NCBI GenBank assembly: GCA_019096155.1
Contig: JAHCVI010000005.1
Coordinates: 1,808,468-1,872,467, forward strand
Direction of reading: 5' to 3'
Origin: Staphylotrichum longicolle
Lineage: Eukaryota > Ascomycota > Sordariomycetes > Sordariales > Chaetomiaceae
DNA: 64,000 nucleotides
Of the stretch, positions 12,436 through 22,338 are shown one piece after another (position 1 is the first letter of the stretch; each line of letters opens with the position of its first letter). Under the pieces are notes generated by a model that did not search any database, was not told the origin of the DNA, and was given only the letters and a program-made list of their open reading frames with translations. The translations under genes and the position numbers were made by a program.

Positions 12436-13656
12436 ATGAACAAGAACTGGAACGACCGGGCCGACAAGGACCTGTTCTTCACCATCCTCTCGGTCAAGAA
12501 CATTGGCGTCATCAGCGGCTCGGAATGGACCACCATCGGCAACCACATGCGGACGCTGGGCTACGGCTTCACGAATGAAGGATGCCGGTAAGTGCTGTCT
12601 GTTGCTGTGTGTCGCTGCGTGTCGCTGCGTGTCGCTGCGTGTCGCTGCGTGTCGCTGCCACGGCTGCACCGCTTCTTGGTGTTGCACCGTGTTGCCGACC
12701 CAACATCTTAGATTCTGAATGTATCATTGTATCAAGCCCAGCTCTCTGCCGTGTTTTCTCCTTCCACCAAGAAGGACTTGAGATCCTGTATCCCGTCTTT
12801 TGTTGTCTTTCAAACATCATCATCGCCGGCCAATCTGACTCCCATCCCTGCCCCGTACCCTCCGCCCTGCTTGTCCGCTGTGTAGAACCGTTGCACTGAC
12901 CCTAGACAGCCAGCACTTCCAAGGCCTCCGCAGGGCCCAGAACAAGGCTGATAACAGCACACCCAACGAGAGTCCGAGGAGGATTGATCCCACGCTGAAC
13001 CCCATCACTCGACGGCCCGGTCCGGGCAGAGGACGGCCGCGGAAACAACCAGCCGCTGCCGCCGACGCCGCCGCTGCCGGTGGAGTCCCAGTCCCCGGCG
13101 CTCAACCTGTCGGACCACCGACCACCGGTGTCGCCCCCGGAGCACCTGGCGCCCCTCAACTTGCGCCCGGGGCTCCCTCTGTTACCGATCCGCCCCACGG
13201 CGTCCCTATCCATCCTCAATTCCCTGGTATCCCCGGTGTGCCGGTGGCACCTGGCACACCCGTCCAGTCTGTCCTTGGGACATCTGGCGCTCCTGCCATG
13301 TCAAATGTGCCTCCGCCTCACGGACTCCCGGTTGCCCAAAGTCAACCTCATCCGCCGCAAGCCCACATCAACCAGGGCGTCGCACCACAGGCACAGATGA
13401 CGGGTCCTGAGGACCTCGCTGTTGATCCGACCTTGGAGGACGAGCCGGAGGATGAGCATTTGGTAAAGCGGCAGAGACTGGAGGATAACCAAGACTCTGT
13501 GCTTGAGGACGAGGCGGTGCTGAACGCCCTGGCCAGCCACAACAACCCAACCCCACCAGGCGAATACGCGTCTGAGTAAGTTCTTTGTCGTCTCCCACTG
13601 GGCTGATAATTCTCTAAGGCTGACTCGTTGCCAGATACACTTACGGTGATGCTTAG
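12436..13656 (+). CDS. Myb/SANT-like DNA-binding protein, cluster gene iii
   Basis: Three exons (12436-12587, 12910-13575, 13635-13656) encode about 279 residues. Exon 1 gives helices 1 and 2 (NWNDRADKDLFFTIL ... GYGFTNEGC). The splice in phase 2 then adds RQHFQGLRRAQ, completing helix 3. A GRGRPRK AT-hook-like motif, an Ala/Pro/Gly-rich linker, an acidic region and a short last exon of only 22 nt (ending YTYGDA) follow. The three-exon plan, the phase-2 junctions and the 22-nt final exon are the same as in the locus ending at 16763, so the two are close structural relatives. The first intron (322 nt) is unusually long here and carries a tandem repeat. A nuclear regulatory role is inferred from the domain and the AT-hook-like motif. 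Confidence 0.8.
12601..12660 (+). repeat. Tandem repeat of a 10-nt unit inside intron 1 of gene iii
   Basis: Five copies of GTCGCTGCGT (the last imperfect) at 12611-12660 follow a degenerate copy at 12601-12610. The array starts 13 nt after the splice donor and lengthens the intron. Confidence 0.9.
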
Positions 13657-14317
13657 TTTCCATCTCAGTAAAGTTGGTTCGGATGTCACAGTTGAGAACG
13701 CCTTTCTCTTCCGCACTCTCGGTGTCGGAGGGACTGCGCCTGGCGTTTTGGTTTCGGGGTCAGTCTCGGTTACGGCGCTTTCGTCACCGCAAATGTAGGA
13801 TTGTGCTTTTGGAATGGTTTCCTGGCGTGGGTTTGGAGTTTCGGCGAGTCCCCTTACCATGTATAGTTGATGTTAGCCCAGGTAGAGGGAAAGGGACAAG
13901 TCCAGCCCCTTTTATTGCTCAGTCTCAATGCTCACTATCTCATCGTTGCTAGTCCTCTTATAAGCTGTTTCACCAGCCTTCTGTGCCCCGGGCATGACTG
14001 CCCATACCTCTCTCTCTCTGTCTGTCATTTCCCTAAGTTGGCCAGACTGTCCCCGCCGTCCCCGCCGTCCCCGCCGAAGGACCAACCGTTGGATCCGGGC
14101 TTAGGAGTTCCGCAAGGGTTCCGGAAGACTCTACGTTCCCTAATTGATCTTTGAGGAGGAGTGAATTTTCGGCATCCAGCACGCGACCTTCTCGATTTTC
14201 CTTTCTCACCTTCCTCTACACACACATCTATCTCACGATCGCTCCCATCACCGCCCTCGCTCCTCCACAGCAACGTATTGACCACAGCTAGCATAGATCC
14301 TGAAGACCACTGTGAAA
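13657..14317. other. Intergenic region and leader upstream of the exon array
   Basis: This holds the 3' flank of gene iii, including a short CCCCGCCGT repeat near 14050-14075. From about 14160 a CT-rich stretch leads to the ATG at 14318. Confidence 0.55.
14160..14317 (+). promoter_or_regulatory. CT-rich leader of first exon A
   Basis: A pyrimidine-rich stretch immediately upstream of the ATG at 14318, typical of fungal core promoters and leaders. It supports independent transcription of exon A. Confidence 0.4.
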
Positions 14318-14499
14318 ATGTCGACTCCGGCCAAGCACAAGCCCGAGTCCAAGTGGAACAACCAGGCGCATGCTGCGCTGCTGGGCGTATTTGTTGACAT
14401 TGTGGCCACCGCCAACAGGGTCAGCATCGTCGCGCACAAGGAACAGATCATGGCCAGCCTGGAGGCTCATGGTTTCCAGTTTACCTGGGAGGCAGTTCG
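14318..14499 (+). CDS. Myb-like exon A (candidate alternative first exon)
   Basis: The ATG at 14318 opens an exon of 182 nt that ends at the donor GTACGTG. It encodes KWNNQAHAALLGVFVDIV, a linker, and HGFQFTWEAV, stopping two bases into a codon (phase 2) inside helix 3 of a Myb-like domain. Joining to 16427 restores RQHLQKLRRKED in frame and would give a protein of about 153 residues. No QHLQ-type exon exists between here and 16427. Without splicing, the frame stops after about 82 codons and lacks the second half of helix 3. Whether it is used, and with which acceptor, needs transcripts. Confidence 0.62.
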
Positions 14500-14844
14500 G
14501 TACGTGAAGTTGTTTGATCACCTCGCCTTGTACCTCTTTTGCGCTTCTCTGCGTGTTTGACGCACACATGGCCTGCAAGCAAGTGCTGCACTGTGACTAG
14601 GCTGGCGTTCACCGGCTCTTGCGCACATTTTTACCCCTCAACATCATGGGCCTTGTTGGTAAACCTTGGGTGCTATCATCATCTGAAGGCGGCCTTGGAA
14701 AAGGGCTACCGCCTCCTTCCATCCTCTTCTGTTGACAGGTCGGCGGGTATTGCTCACTGTTCCTGCGATCCCTTTCTGGCATTGAGCTGGAAATATCGCA
14801 GCAGTCACACTTCACTTGGAACCAACCAGGGTCCTAAGGTTTCG

Positions 14845-15019
14845 AGGCTTGCCTCTCTGTCTTCCACCCAGCCAGCGGGAACTTCTCCTTCTCGAGTCTC
14901 CGCCGATTTTCCTACAAACCACAGCCGTCTCGAAAACTACACTGCCCCAACCGACAACACACATGCAAATCTTCTGCCTCATTCTTCTCTTCACACCACT
15001 CGATCTCGTTGTCGTCAAG
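14845..15019 (+). promoter_or_regulatory. CT-rich leader of first exon B
   Basis: Pyrimidine-rich sequence ending in TCGTCAAG just before the ATG at 15020. It reads as a leader rather than as coding sequence. Confidence 0.4.
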
Positions 15020-15159
15020 ATGCCGAAGTGGGAAGAGATCCGGGACGACGTGTTCGAGGCCATCATCCAGGTGCTCCCTCCCATCAGCAAGGAGCAGCAG
15101 GCCGAGATTTTGGCCATGCTGCAGGCCAAGGGCCATGTCGTCACCTGGAATGCTGTTCG
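15020..15159 (+). CDS. Myb-like exon B (candidate alternative first exon)
   Basis: The ATG at 15020 is followed by 140 nt ending at donor GTACGTG, again in phase 2. The encoded pattern is KWEEIRDDVFEAIIQVL, then AEILAMLQAKG, then VVTWNAV. Its last three residues are nearly the same as those of exon A, and its donor is identical. With the constant exon at 16427 it makes a 139-residue protein containing RQHLQKLRRKED. The exon is shorter in the loop between helices 1 and 2 than exon A. The same caveats apply. Confidence 0.6.
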
Positions 15160-15264
15160 GTACGTGTTGGAGTTAGAAGGCTGCTTGCGCCAGAGCCGGA
15201 AAGAAGGGGTTTCACCTGGCGGCCACTGCCTGAGCAAGTGTTTGGGGTGGCAGTTTGGTTGCGA

Positions 15265-15399
15265 ACTCTTCTTCTCTTGCTGCCTTTGAGTTTCGCTCTT
15301 CTGCTCTTTTCCCACCTCCCCATCAACTTTGCTTTTCTTTCCTTCTCGCCAACCTCACCCCGGCTTTACCTCCATATTCCAGCACACAAAATCACGAGA
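15265..15399 (+). promoter_or_regulatory. CT-rich leader of first exon C
   Basis: A run of CTCTT/TCCCACCTCC-type sequence precedes the ATG at 15400. A similar CTCTTCTCCCACCTC block occurs upstream of exon E, suggesting that leader and exon were duplicated together. Confidence 0.4.
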
Positions 15400-15569
15400 A
15401 TGCCCGAAACCAAGCGCGCCCGACGCACTCTCCAGACCTGGGATGCGGACACCCATCAGGCCATTTTGCTGGCTTTGATAGATCACATCAAGCCCAGTGG
15501 GAGTGACTGGAGTGCTGTGGTTGAGACCTTGCGTGGCAAGGGCTACACCTTCACTGAGGGTGCGCTAGT
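15400..15569 (+). CDS. Myb-like exon C (candidate alternative first exon)
   Basis: The ATG at 15400 opens a 170-nt exon ending at donor GTACGTC in phase 2. It begins with a basic RARRTLQ patch, then TWDADTHQAILLALIDHI, SDWSAVVETLRGKGYTF and TEGALV, the same layout as the other modules. Joined to 16427 it gives about 149 residues. A long open frame (14539-15846) runs through this exon and its flanks, but the flanks are unrelated in composition, so the exon boundaries rest on the ATG and the donor. Confidence 0.6.
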
Positions 15570-15639
15570 GTACGTCTTTAGACGAAATTCTGCCACCAGG
15601 CAGGCCTATTTAAGGCCTTTGTTTTCTGGGGTTCCCTTC

Positions 15640-15785
15640 AACTCTCTCCCTCCTCCTTCTCTTCCTCCCACACTCTTCTTCCTCCAGCACCCGCGCGATT
15701 TCTCGCTACGCTCCGCGATTCTTTTCGCCAAATTCTGGTCGCATTCTCCTATTGCAACGAACCCTTTGCTTTTACCACGAGCAAA
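15640..15785 (+). promoter_or_regulatory. CT-rich leader of first exon D
   Basis: TCTCCCTCCTCC-type pyrimidine tract and leader immediately upstream of the ATG at 15786. Confidence 0.4.
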
Positions 15786-15937
15786 ATGTCCAAGCAACCA
15801 ACCACTTGGGATCACGAAGCGCATTTGGCTTTGCTTCAAGCCGTGATGGCCGAAGCTCCGCCTTCGCCGGCTCAGTGGGAGCGGGTCCTGGCGCGAGTGA
15901 CCAAGAAAGGATATGCCTACACGGCGAGCGCTGCGAT
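15786..15937 (+). CDS. Myb-like exon D (candidate alternative first exon)
   Basis: The ATG at 15786 opens a 152-nt exon: TWDHEAHLALLQAVMAEA, then QWERVLARVTKKGYAY, then TASAA, ending in phase 2 at donor GTAATT. That donor is weaker than those of A to C. Its unspliced frame stops at once, since the donor GTAA supplies the stop, so only splicing could give a complete domain. With 16427 the product would be about 143 residues. The start TWDHEAH is very close to the TWDHHAD of exon E, so D and E look like the most recent duplicates. Confidence 0.58.
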
Positions 15938-15941
15938 GTAA

Positions 15942-16168
15942 TTCACCTCCTCCTCATTCGATTTTTCTTTTTCTTCTAGGCCTCTTTCGCTCTTCTCCCA
16001 CCTCAAAAGCCCTCCTCCTCCTCCCAACCTTGCTTCATTCTCTTCTCCCATTTTCAACTTCTTCAAACCTTCTCTCTGCAATCCAAACCTTCTCGTCTGG
16101 TCAAGCCTTCCTCGGCCTGCCACAAGCCTCACTTCAGAACCGACCAGACCAAGCTACACTCAAGCAAG
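15942..16168 (+). promoter_or_regulatory. CT-rich leader of first exon E
   Basis: Long CT-rich stretch, including CTCTTCTCCCACCTC, ending in CAAGCAAG before the ATG at 16169. Confidence 0.4.
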
Positions 16169-16763
16169 ATGTCTGAGCGTATGACCTGGGATCACCACGC
16201 CGATCATGACCTACTCACGGCCATGATGCAGGAGCTCCAGCCATCGCAGGAGCAACTGCGCGGCGTTATGAACCGCATGCACGCCTTCGGCTACAGTTGC
16301 ACCGTCAAAGCCATCACGTACTGCCTTCGAAATCTCGCTTGCTTTTGCCGTCATTTCACTTTCTTATCGATTTGATTGTTTCCCAAGGGATCCAGCGTCG
16401 CTAACCATCATTTCCCCATTTTCTAGTCAGCATCTTCAGAAGCTCCGCCGCAAGGAGGACAAGAACGGCGGTGCCGGTAAGGCCGACAACGGTGAGGGCG
16501 CCTCGGGCGCTGTCCCCCCCAAGACTCCCGGTGGTCGCAAGAAGACTGCGACCAGAACCCCCGGCAGCGCTGGCTCCAAGCGCAAGAACGTCGGTGCTGA
16601 GGACGACGACGAGGAGGACGTCAAGCCCGTCAAGATGAAGAAGCTCAAGGAGGAGACCGGTGTCAAGTCCGAGGAGTCGGACACGTAAGTCCAAGTCAAT
16701 ATCCCATGAACTCACCCCCAACGAATACTGACGGATTTCAGCAACGACATTGGCGACACTTAA
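16169..16763 (+). CDS. Myb/SANT-like protein: exon E plus constant exons of the array, cluster gene iv
   Basis: Three exons (16169-16317, 16427-16684, 16742-16763) encode about 142 residues. Exon E gives TWDHHADHDLLTAMMQEL, RGVMNRMHAFGYSCTVKAI. The 109-nt intron (branch CTAAC) then leads in phase 2 to the constant exon: TQHLQKLRRKEDKNGG, a Gly/Ala/Lys-rich basic linker with RKKTATRTPGSAGSKRK, an acidic EDDDEEDVK run and a KMKKLKEE patch. The last exon adds only NDIGDT. Structure, phases and the 22-nt last exon match gene iii. Exon 16427-16684 is the only downstream partner available for first exons A to D, all of which share its phase. I am confident in E-to-constant splicing; use by A to D is inference. 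Confidence 0.8.
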
Positions 16764-18903
16764 GTCCCTGTCCCAGCAGCCAAGTGCTTGCAAATGAAAG
16801 GTGGACACTCGCCTGCCAAATCCGCACGAGACCCGGCCTTCCCACCTCGGGAACTGTGGAAAATCGAAAGCAAGACACGGCCTTAGAATCCAGAGTTCTC
16901 TCGCCGCTCTTTCCCGCCCGCCTTCCTCAGCCCGCCGCATCTCATCAGATTTGGCACCGGCGTTTACTCCTCCTTATTTGCGCAGCACATCGGTCATACA
17001 CATCTCGGGACAAGACTCCGTCACTGTCTCCTTTTTTCTTTCGGTTTTTCTTTTCTACTTCGCTGAGTTATCTGCGTCAACATCGCGGCTTTCCACCTCC
17101 AGCACACCACGGCACGTGCAAAGGCACCACCCTTTTTCCCACCAGAGGACGGACAAGCAAACATCTACTCAACCGCGACCTTTCCAAAACCAATCTCATG
17201 ACAAGGCAGCCATGGAACGCGAGGGAGTTATCGATCTTTTTTTTCTTCGCTTTTCTGACGACTTGGAGGCGGTCTTTTCAACTTGGACGGAGAATTCTCA
17301 AGGTTTTTGCGGACGCGCTTTTTGCTGCTCTTGGGAGGAGTCAAAAAGCGGGTGTGGAGATCAGGGGAAGGTTTCTGGCTGGAGGGAGAGGGCAACTTGT
17401 TTTCGGGCGTTTGGGGGGTGGAAGCAAAGAGGGATTTGTTTTATCTCTTGGGTTCTCGGGCTTACTGGGCTGCGCTTTTTAAGAATGAGTCATGGAATTT
17501 GGGTCTTGGTTTGGGATTGGGGTTGAGGGGCGCGAAACTCTAGGGTAGAGGGTGGTGCTTGGGTCTGGGGTTATTGCCATGATTGATGAATGGGATGTTT
17601 TCACACTGAACTAAACTTTTATGCTTGCGTGTGAAATGTGATGTGAGGTGTGGGTAGAGGTGAGGGTGATCGGAAGGTTAGGGCTGAGTGAGGGAGACGC
17701 CCTCGAATGAGGCACTGGACTTTGTGACGAGGGACCTGAGCGCCTTCCGCGCTGGATCTGGATGCGAAGGTTGAGGTGGTGGGAATTGGGCTCTAAATTT
17801 TTGGTTTGCAGGCCAGTAAGAACTTGGTGTCGAAATCGTGAGTCCTTTGTGTAGACGGCGACTTCTTTTGTGCCGATGGCCCGTCAAACCAAGGCCCTAG
17901 ACACCATGGTGGGATTTGGCGGAAAGTGAAAGATGCCCTCCATTGTCCCACTTGGTGACTTGTTGCTGCAAATGATTTTGTGCCGCTCAAGACAACTTCT
18001 CAACAACGGACACACTGGGACCTCTGAGATCTCAGGTAGTCCTTCATCAAGAATAGAAAACCGTTCCACACACAAGGTTCCAGAGAAGACGCCACTGAAG
18101 CAATGCACGGGGTTCTGATATTGAAAGTGCAAATAAGCTTAATACAACTACTACATTCCGTGCCGCCATTGACGTCATCGTCCCAAGTCTAGTGTCTGTT
18201 CAACTGTGTAAGCGGGAGGCCATTCTGCGACGAGGAAAAGGGGGGGCCAAGCCCCTGTTGCCGGGCAACGACCTGCCACCACCAAGATGCCAGTCTCTGA
18301 GCACCCATCCGTGACCATGATGACTTGCATCGGAGAACGCCAGGCGGCTTTGGACGGTGACATACTTTATTTGAGTTTCATTCCAGTTATCCATTTGGAG
18401 GTTTGGATGGGGAGAAGCCGACCTTGCTCATGAGCAAAACAACTAGGGGCCCTTTGACGCAGCAGCCGGCAGACTGCATCTTGCTGTATGCTGCAGTCAG
18501 CCATTGACACATAGTCACAAGAGAACATTTGACAAAAGCAGAATCACCATATCAAGCACTTGTCATCGGGATAAAACTGAGAGTGACAAGGTCTCAATTG
18601 TTCCTGTCTGTGTCCATGTCCTTAACGCCGTAGTCTGGTCTCTGATGATGAGAAAAGCAGACCCAAATCCCAAGCATGCGCGCCCACCGCCCTTGCCCAA
18701 ACTGCCCTGTCATGCCCAAGCACTCCAACCCAAACATAGTCCCTTGTCCAACCATGAGCCAGCCCTCCCTTACTCAAGTTGATGACCGAGCCCAAAGCCG
18801 AGTGAAGAAAGCGGGCGGAACGAAGTTCCCATCCAGAGCAGGCGAGCCAGAAACCGGCAGCAGGCGGAAAAAAAAAGAAAAGAAAGAAAAAAGAGGAGGG
18901 CGT
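16764..18903. other. Convergent intergenic region
   Basis: A 2.1-kb region downstream of the array and of the facing broken copy. Open frames at 16706-17526 on the plus strand start inside the last intron of gene iv and continue through CT-rich sequence with no domain; I treat them as chance. Nothing else was recognised. Confidence 0.5.
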
Positions 18904-19980
18904 TTACTCCTCCGTCGCTCCAGCAGCCGGAGCCTTTCCTTGCCCTTTGCCTTTTTGGCAGGGCGCTTCTCCTCCTCCTCATCGGAGGAGTCCACCCACC
19001 AGCGGCGGCCGCGCAGCAGCAGCAGGAGCAGTGGTGGGTGGCGGCGGCGGCTTGCGGCCCGCTTGGCCGGCGTGACCGGGCCGACCTTAGTAGGGTGGGG
19101 GCGGGCTTCGCCTCCTCCTCCTCCTCCTCTCCGTCGTCGTCGTCGTCGTTGTTGTCGGCGGCGGCAGTGGAGATCTTGGCGGGGGTGGCTTTTTTGCCAC
19201 CGGCGCGGCCCGGGGTCTTAGCCGCGGCGGCCTTCTCGGGAACGACGAGATTGAACTTGTGGCGCAGGAGGCGCCAGCGCTCGTAGGCGCCTGTGGGAGG
19301 GGGTTAGTGAGTGTAACGAGACGGGAGGAAAGCTGCTGAAATCAGAAAGACGACTGAGAGGTGCGCTGGCCTGGTAGTGCTGGACCAAGGGACGGGAGAG
19401 AAGGTGGAGCAATGATAGAAGAGGTTAAGATACAAAGGCAGGACTAGGCAGATGTTGGGCATAGAATGCTGACTGAAAACCGCGCCTGGTGTCAGGAACC
19501 GGGTGCTGTGGGAAGCAAGGGCAACCATCTTCCAACCTGGGTCTCAAACAAATTCCGATAGGGCATCCTCCCCAAGTTGGAGCTCGGGACAAATCACCAA
19601 AAGCAAAGAACATGTTTGAACGAGACAGGCACAAATAATGAGGCGGAAAGAAGCAAAATGGCAGACAAACAACAAATCAGGCAAAACTACTTAAGTACTA
19701 AAACTGAACCAAATTATCCATGATGGGCAATTCAACCCAACAGGCCAAATCAAACAACGGTGCTCAGGCAGACTTACTCTTCTCCTTCTGCAGGCCGAGG
19801 ACGGCCGCCACCTTGCCGAAGTCGATGTCCGGCTTCGACGCGAAGTTGCCCAGGAGGGCGAACGAACTTGAGGTCGGTCTGGGAGACCGGCACCTCCCCA
19901 ATCTTGTAAGCGCCCATGGCGCTCGGCTGGCCCTCGCCGGCGTTGTCGGCGGCGGCCGCGGACTTGGGAGTGCGTGGCAT
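18904..19980 (-). pseudogene. Frameshifted Myb-like gene copy, cluster gene v
   Basis: On the minus strand the ATG at 19980 begins MPRTPKSAAAAD, much like the start of gene i (MPAAKTAKPAAAAD). The Myb-like domain follows, but after DLKF one extra base shifts the frame. In the next frame the sequence continues FALLGNFASKPDIDFGK and VAAVLGLQKEK to a donor GTAAGT at 19777. The second exon, from 19290, gives AYERWRLLRHKFNLVVPEKA and an acidic tract. Two or more further frame changes are then needed to reach a plausible DSSDEEEEKRPAKKAKG and a TAA at 18904-18906. At least three indels make a functional product unlikely; poor sequence quality is the alternative. The intron (487 nt) is also unusually long. 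Confidence 0.65.
19111..19153. repeat. CTC and GTC trinucleotide microsatellites
   Basis: Adjacent CTC and GTC triplet runs; on the minus strand they encode the Glu and Asp runs of the broken Myb-like copy. Triplet runs like these are slippage-prone. Confidence 0.8.
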
Positions 19981-22338
19981 TTTGATTTTCTGCAAACTTG
20001 TCAGCGACCCAGGTGTCCTTGGATATTTGCTGTTTCCAGGTGAAGCTGGAGCCAGCAGACCCCGAATTTCCGCGTCTCGCGGCCACATGGGAGAAACGAG
20101 AACATCAGATTGATTATTTTGGGGTTGAGGTTTTGGACTTACGGAGAGGCGAGATTTGATTTGATATGAACTGGTTGAGATGTGTGTCAGCGTGAGGCCT
20201 CGAGTGACAATCACAAGAAAAGTCAAGGTCGATCGGTCAACTGCTTGAGCCCAGAAGAGCCACAGCCACAGAGACCATCAAGATCGGTCGGTCAACTGTT
20301 GAGTCAAGATTGACGCAACAAGATGACCGACCTGACCGTAAAGTAAGCAGAATCATGGCGATAGTGTTCGACTTATCTTGGCCTTGAAGGCGGCGGAGAA
20401 GAAGCGATCCTGGGCGCGAGTGTGGTGTTGAGGTTGAGGAGAGAAGAAAGAAAGCGGCGAGAGAGGAAGAGCTCAAAGGACCGGGGAGAAAAGGTCGGCG
20501 GGGGGAAGATGGGCGGGTCCCCGGCGGAGCCCGACGAGGGTGCGCGGCGAGGTAAGGGAAGGCAGTCTCCGCTTTTACCACAGATAGAATAGCAACATGC
20601 GGGTCAAGCCTGGTGAAGAATGCTTCATCTATTCTTCTTCCGGGAAGGTAGCGCCGTGGCAAGCTGTGAGGGTATTTGGGGGGTTGGTCGAGTGATGACG
20701 GGGTTGGAACAGACCGCGGCAGGCTGGTCACTGGTGCGAGGTCACTCCGAAGGAGCAGAAAACCAACACCATGGTACTTCATCGCAGTATTCAGGTCTCG
20801 AAAATACCACAGTCCCAAACGTTGTTCAACAATCAGGCTTACAATAGGGGGCAAGTAAGCTCGATGGTTGACTTGGTGCTCAAGGGCGCAACACTCTGCA
20901 ACCCAGCATGCCCAACACGTCTGCGTGGGCTCATCAGTTTTCCCGTAGTTCATTTCATAGCTGTTTTAACTGCTCTGAGAAAGGGATTCTCTTTGGCAGT
21001 TCTCCATGCTTCACGTTCCACCAGTGTGTGTTGGAGTGTCATAGGAGGGCCCAACTCACGGCTTTGTTTACATTCAGTCAGGGGCTAAGGGTCGACCCTA
21101 ACCCTGACCCCCTTTCCACTCCCTCCTCGTCAAGGCATCGACCAGACACTAAAACAGACAACATGATCGATTGAAACCGAATTGCTGTCCTCGTGTGAGC
21201 ACTTGATCAACGCCGTACAGTTTCATCTGCTGACAGAGACGATTGAACAGTGCCGTCTCTCACCCGGCAAGACAGGGAGACACTCTTTGTCCAAGGTCCA
21301 GCTCCCACAACACCACATCAGACGACCCTAGACCACGTGACTCACCTTGACTGTCTTGCCATTTACTGTGACTGATTCAAAATCGGAGCAAGCTGGAAGG
21401 TGCCTGCCGTACTGGCGGGCTTGCAGGCTTTCACGCGTCGCCGACCTTGCTGCTGTTCAAAAGGTCTGCAACCAAGACCACCACCAAGTCCCCAACCTAC
21501 CCCAAACCCCAGCTACCGTTTGATGCTCAGCAAGACCTGTCCATTAACTAATAGCGATACTGATCAGGTAAGTCGGTTTGGATCTCTTTGCTCTTTGACA
21601 CTGTCGGTGACTGCTGCAACATTCACAAGGCCTCGAAGCTTTGGAAGGGTGTGCCTTTGTTTTTCTTGAACTGGTTTCTTGCCAGGTCTGGTGCGCCTTG
21701 GTCACGGTATCGCCGATATACATCTGCCCTAGAGCCTGCCCTAATCTGATGCCCTTTCTGACTCTTCCCCAGCTCTGGCTTCGCCCCCTCCACAGCCTCA
21801 CCCTCTTCAAAAACCGACCAGAATTCCGCCTGCGACAGACCCCATCTGCAGAACTCTGCCAACAAGACCCAGGTAAGCATTGCCGTCTTTATCTGTCACG
21901 CTCAGTCCTGCCAGTCTTCAGCTATTTGCACATTTGGGCTCGATTGGATGGTTCAGGGTCGATAACCAGCGCAGCGCGTCTTGACGGTTAAGAGTTCGCC
22001 GTGGATTCCTGTCTTGCCTCGTCTTCCCCCACCTGCTTCCTTTTTTGCTTTCCCTTCTTCACCCACAACTCGCAGCCCGAGTCCTTGCCCCCCAACCTTT
22101 GCCCAGATCTGCCTGCACACCCAAGACCCAGGTAACTCCAACCCTCACTCCTCAATCACTTCCTTGCATCAAGACCCTTGAGCACACAATCGCGACCGAT
22201 TTCAAGGTTGACTGCTGGTCGGACCTGTTCTCTTCTGCGTGAACCGTGATCAAGTCTCCCTCTCTCGGACAGCGACCGTCCAACTGACGTCTTTCATTTT
22301 AGATCAACAGACTCATTGACAACACCAAAATTGCCAAA
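19981..22338. other. Divergent intergenic region with long leader of gene vi
   Basis: About 2.36 kb. From about 21560 the sequence is CT-rich and contains several GTAAGT/GTAAC-like sites after an ACCCAG motif (near 21868 and 22128), then TTTCATTTTAG just before 22303. A spliced 5' leader for the gene at 22339 is likely. No protein-coding gene was recognised. Confidence 0.5.

Noticed and set aside
14539..15846. 435-codon plus-strand open frame through the exon array
   Set aside because: Only the part from 15400 to 15569 has Myb-like content. The rest covers CT-rich leaders and intron sequence and overlaps exon B in another frame.
16706..17526. Open frames after the array (up to 258 codons)
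   Set aside because: They begin inside the last intron of gene iv and continue through CT-rich 3' flank with no conserved content.
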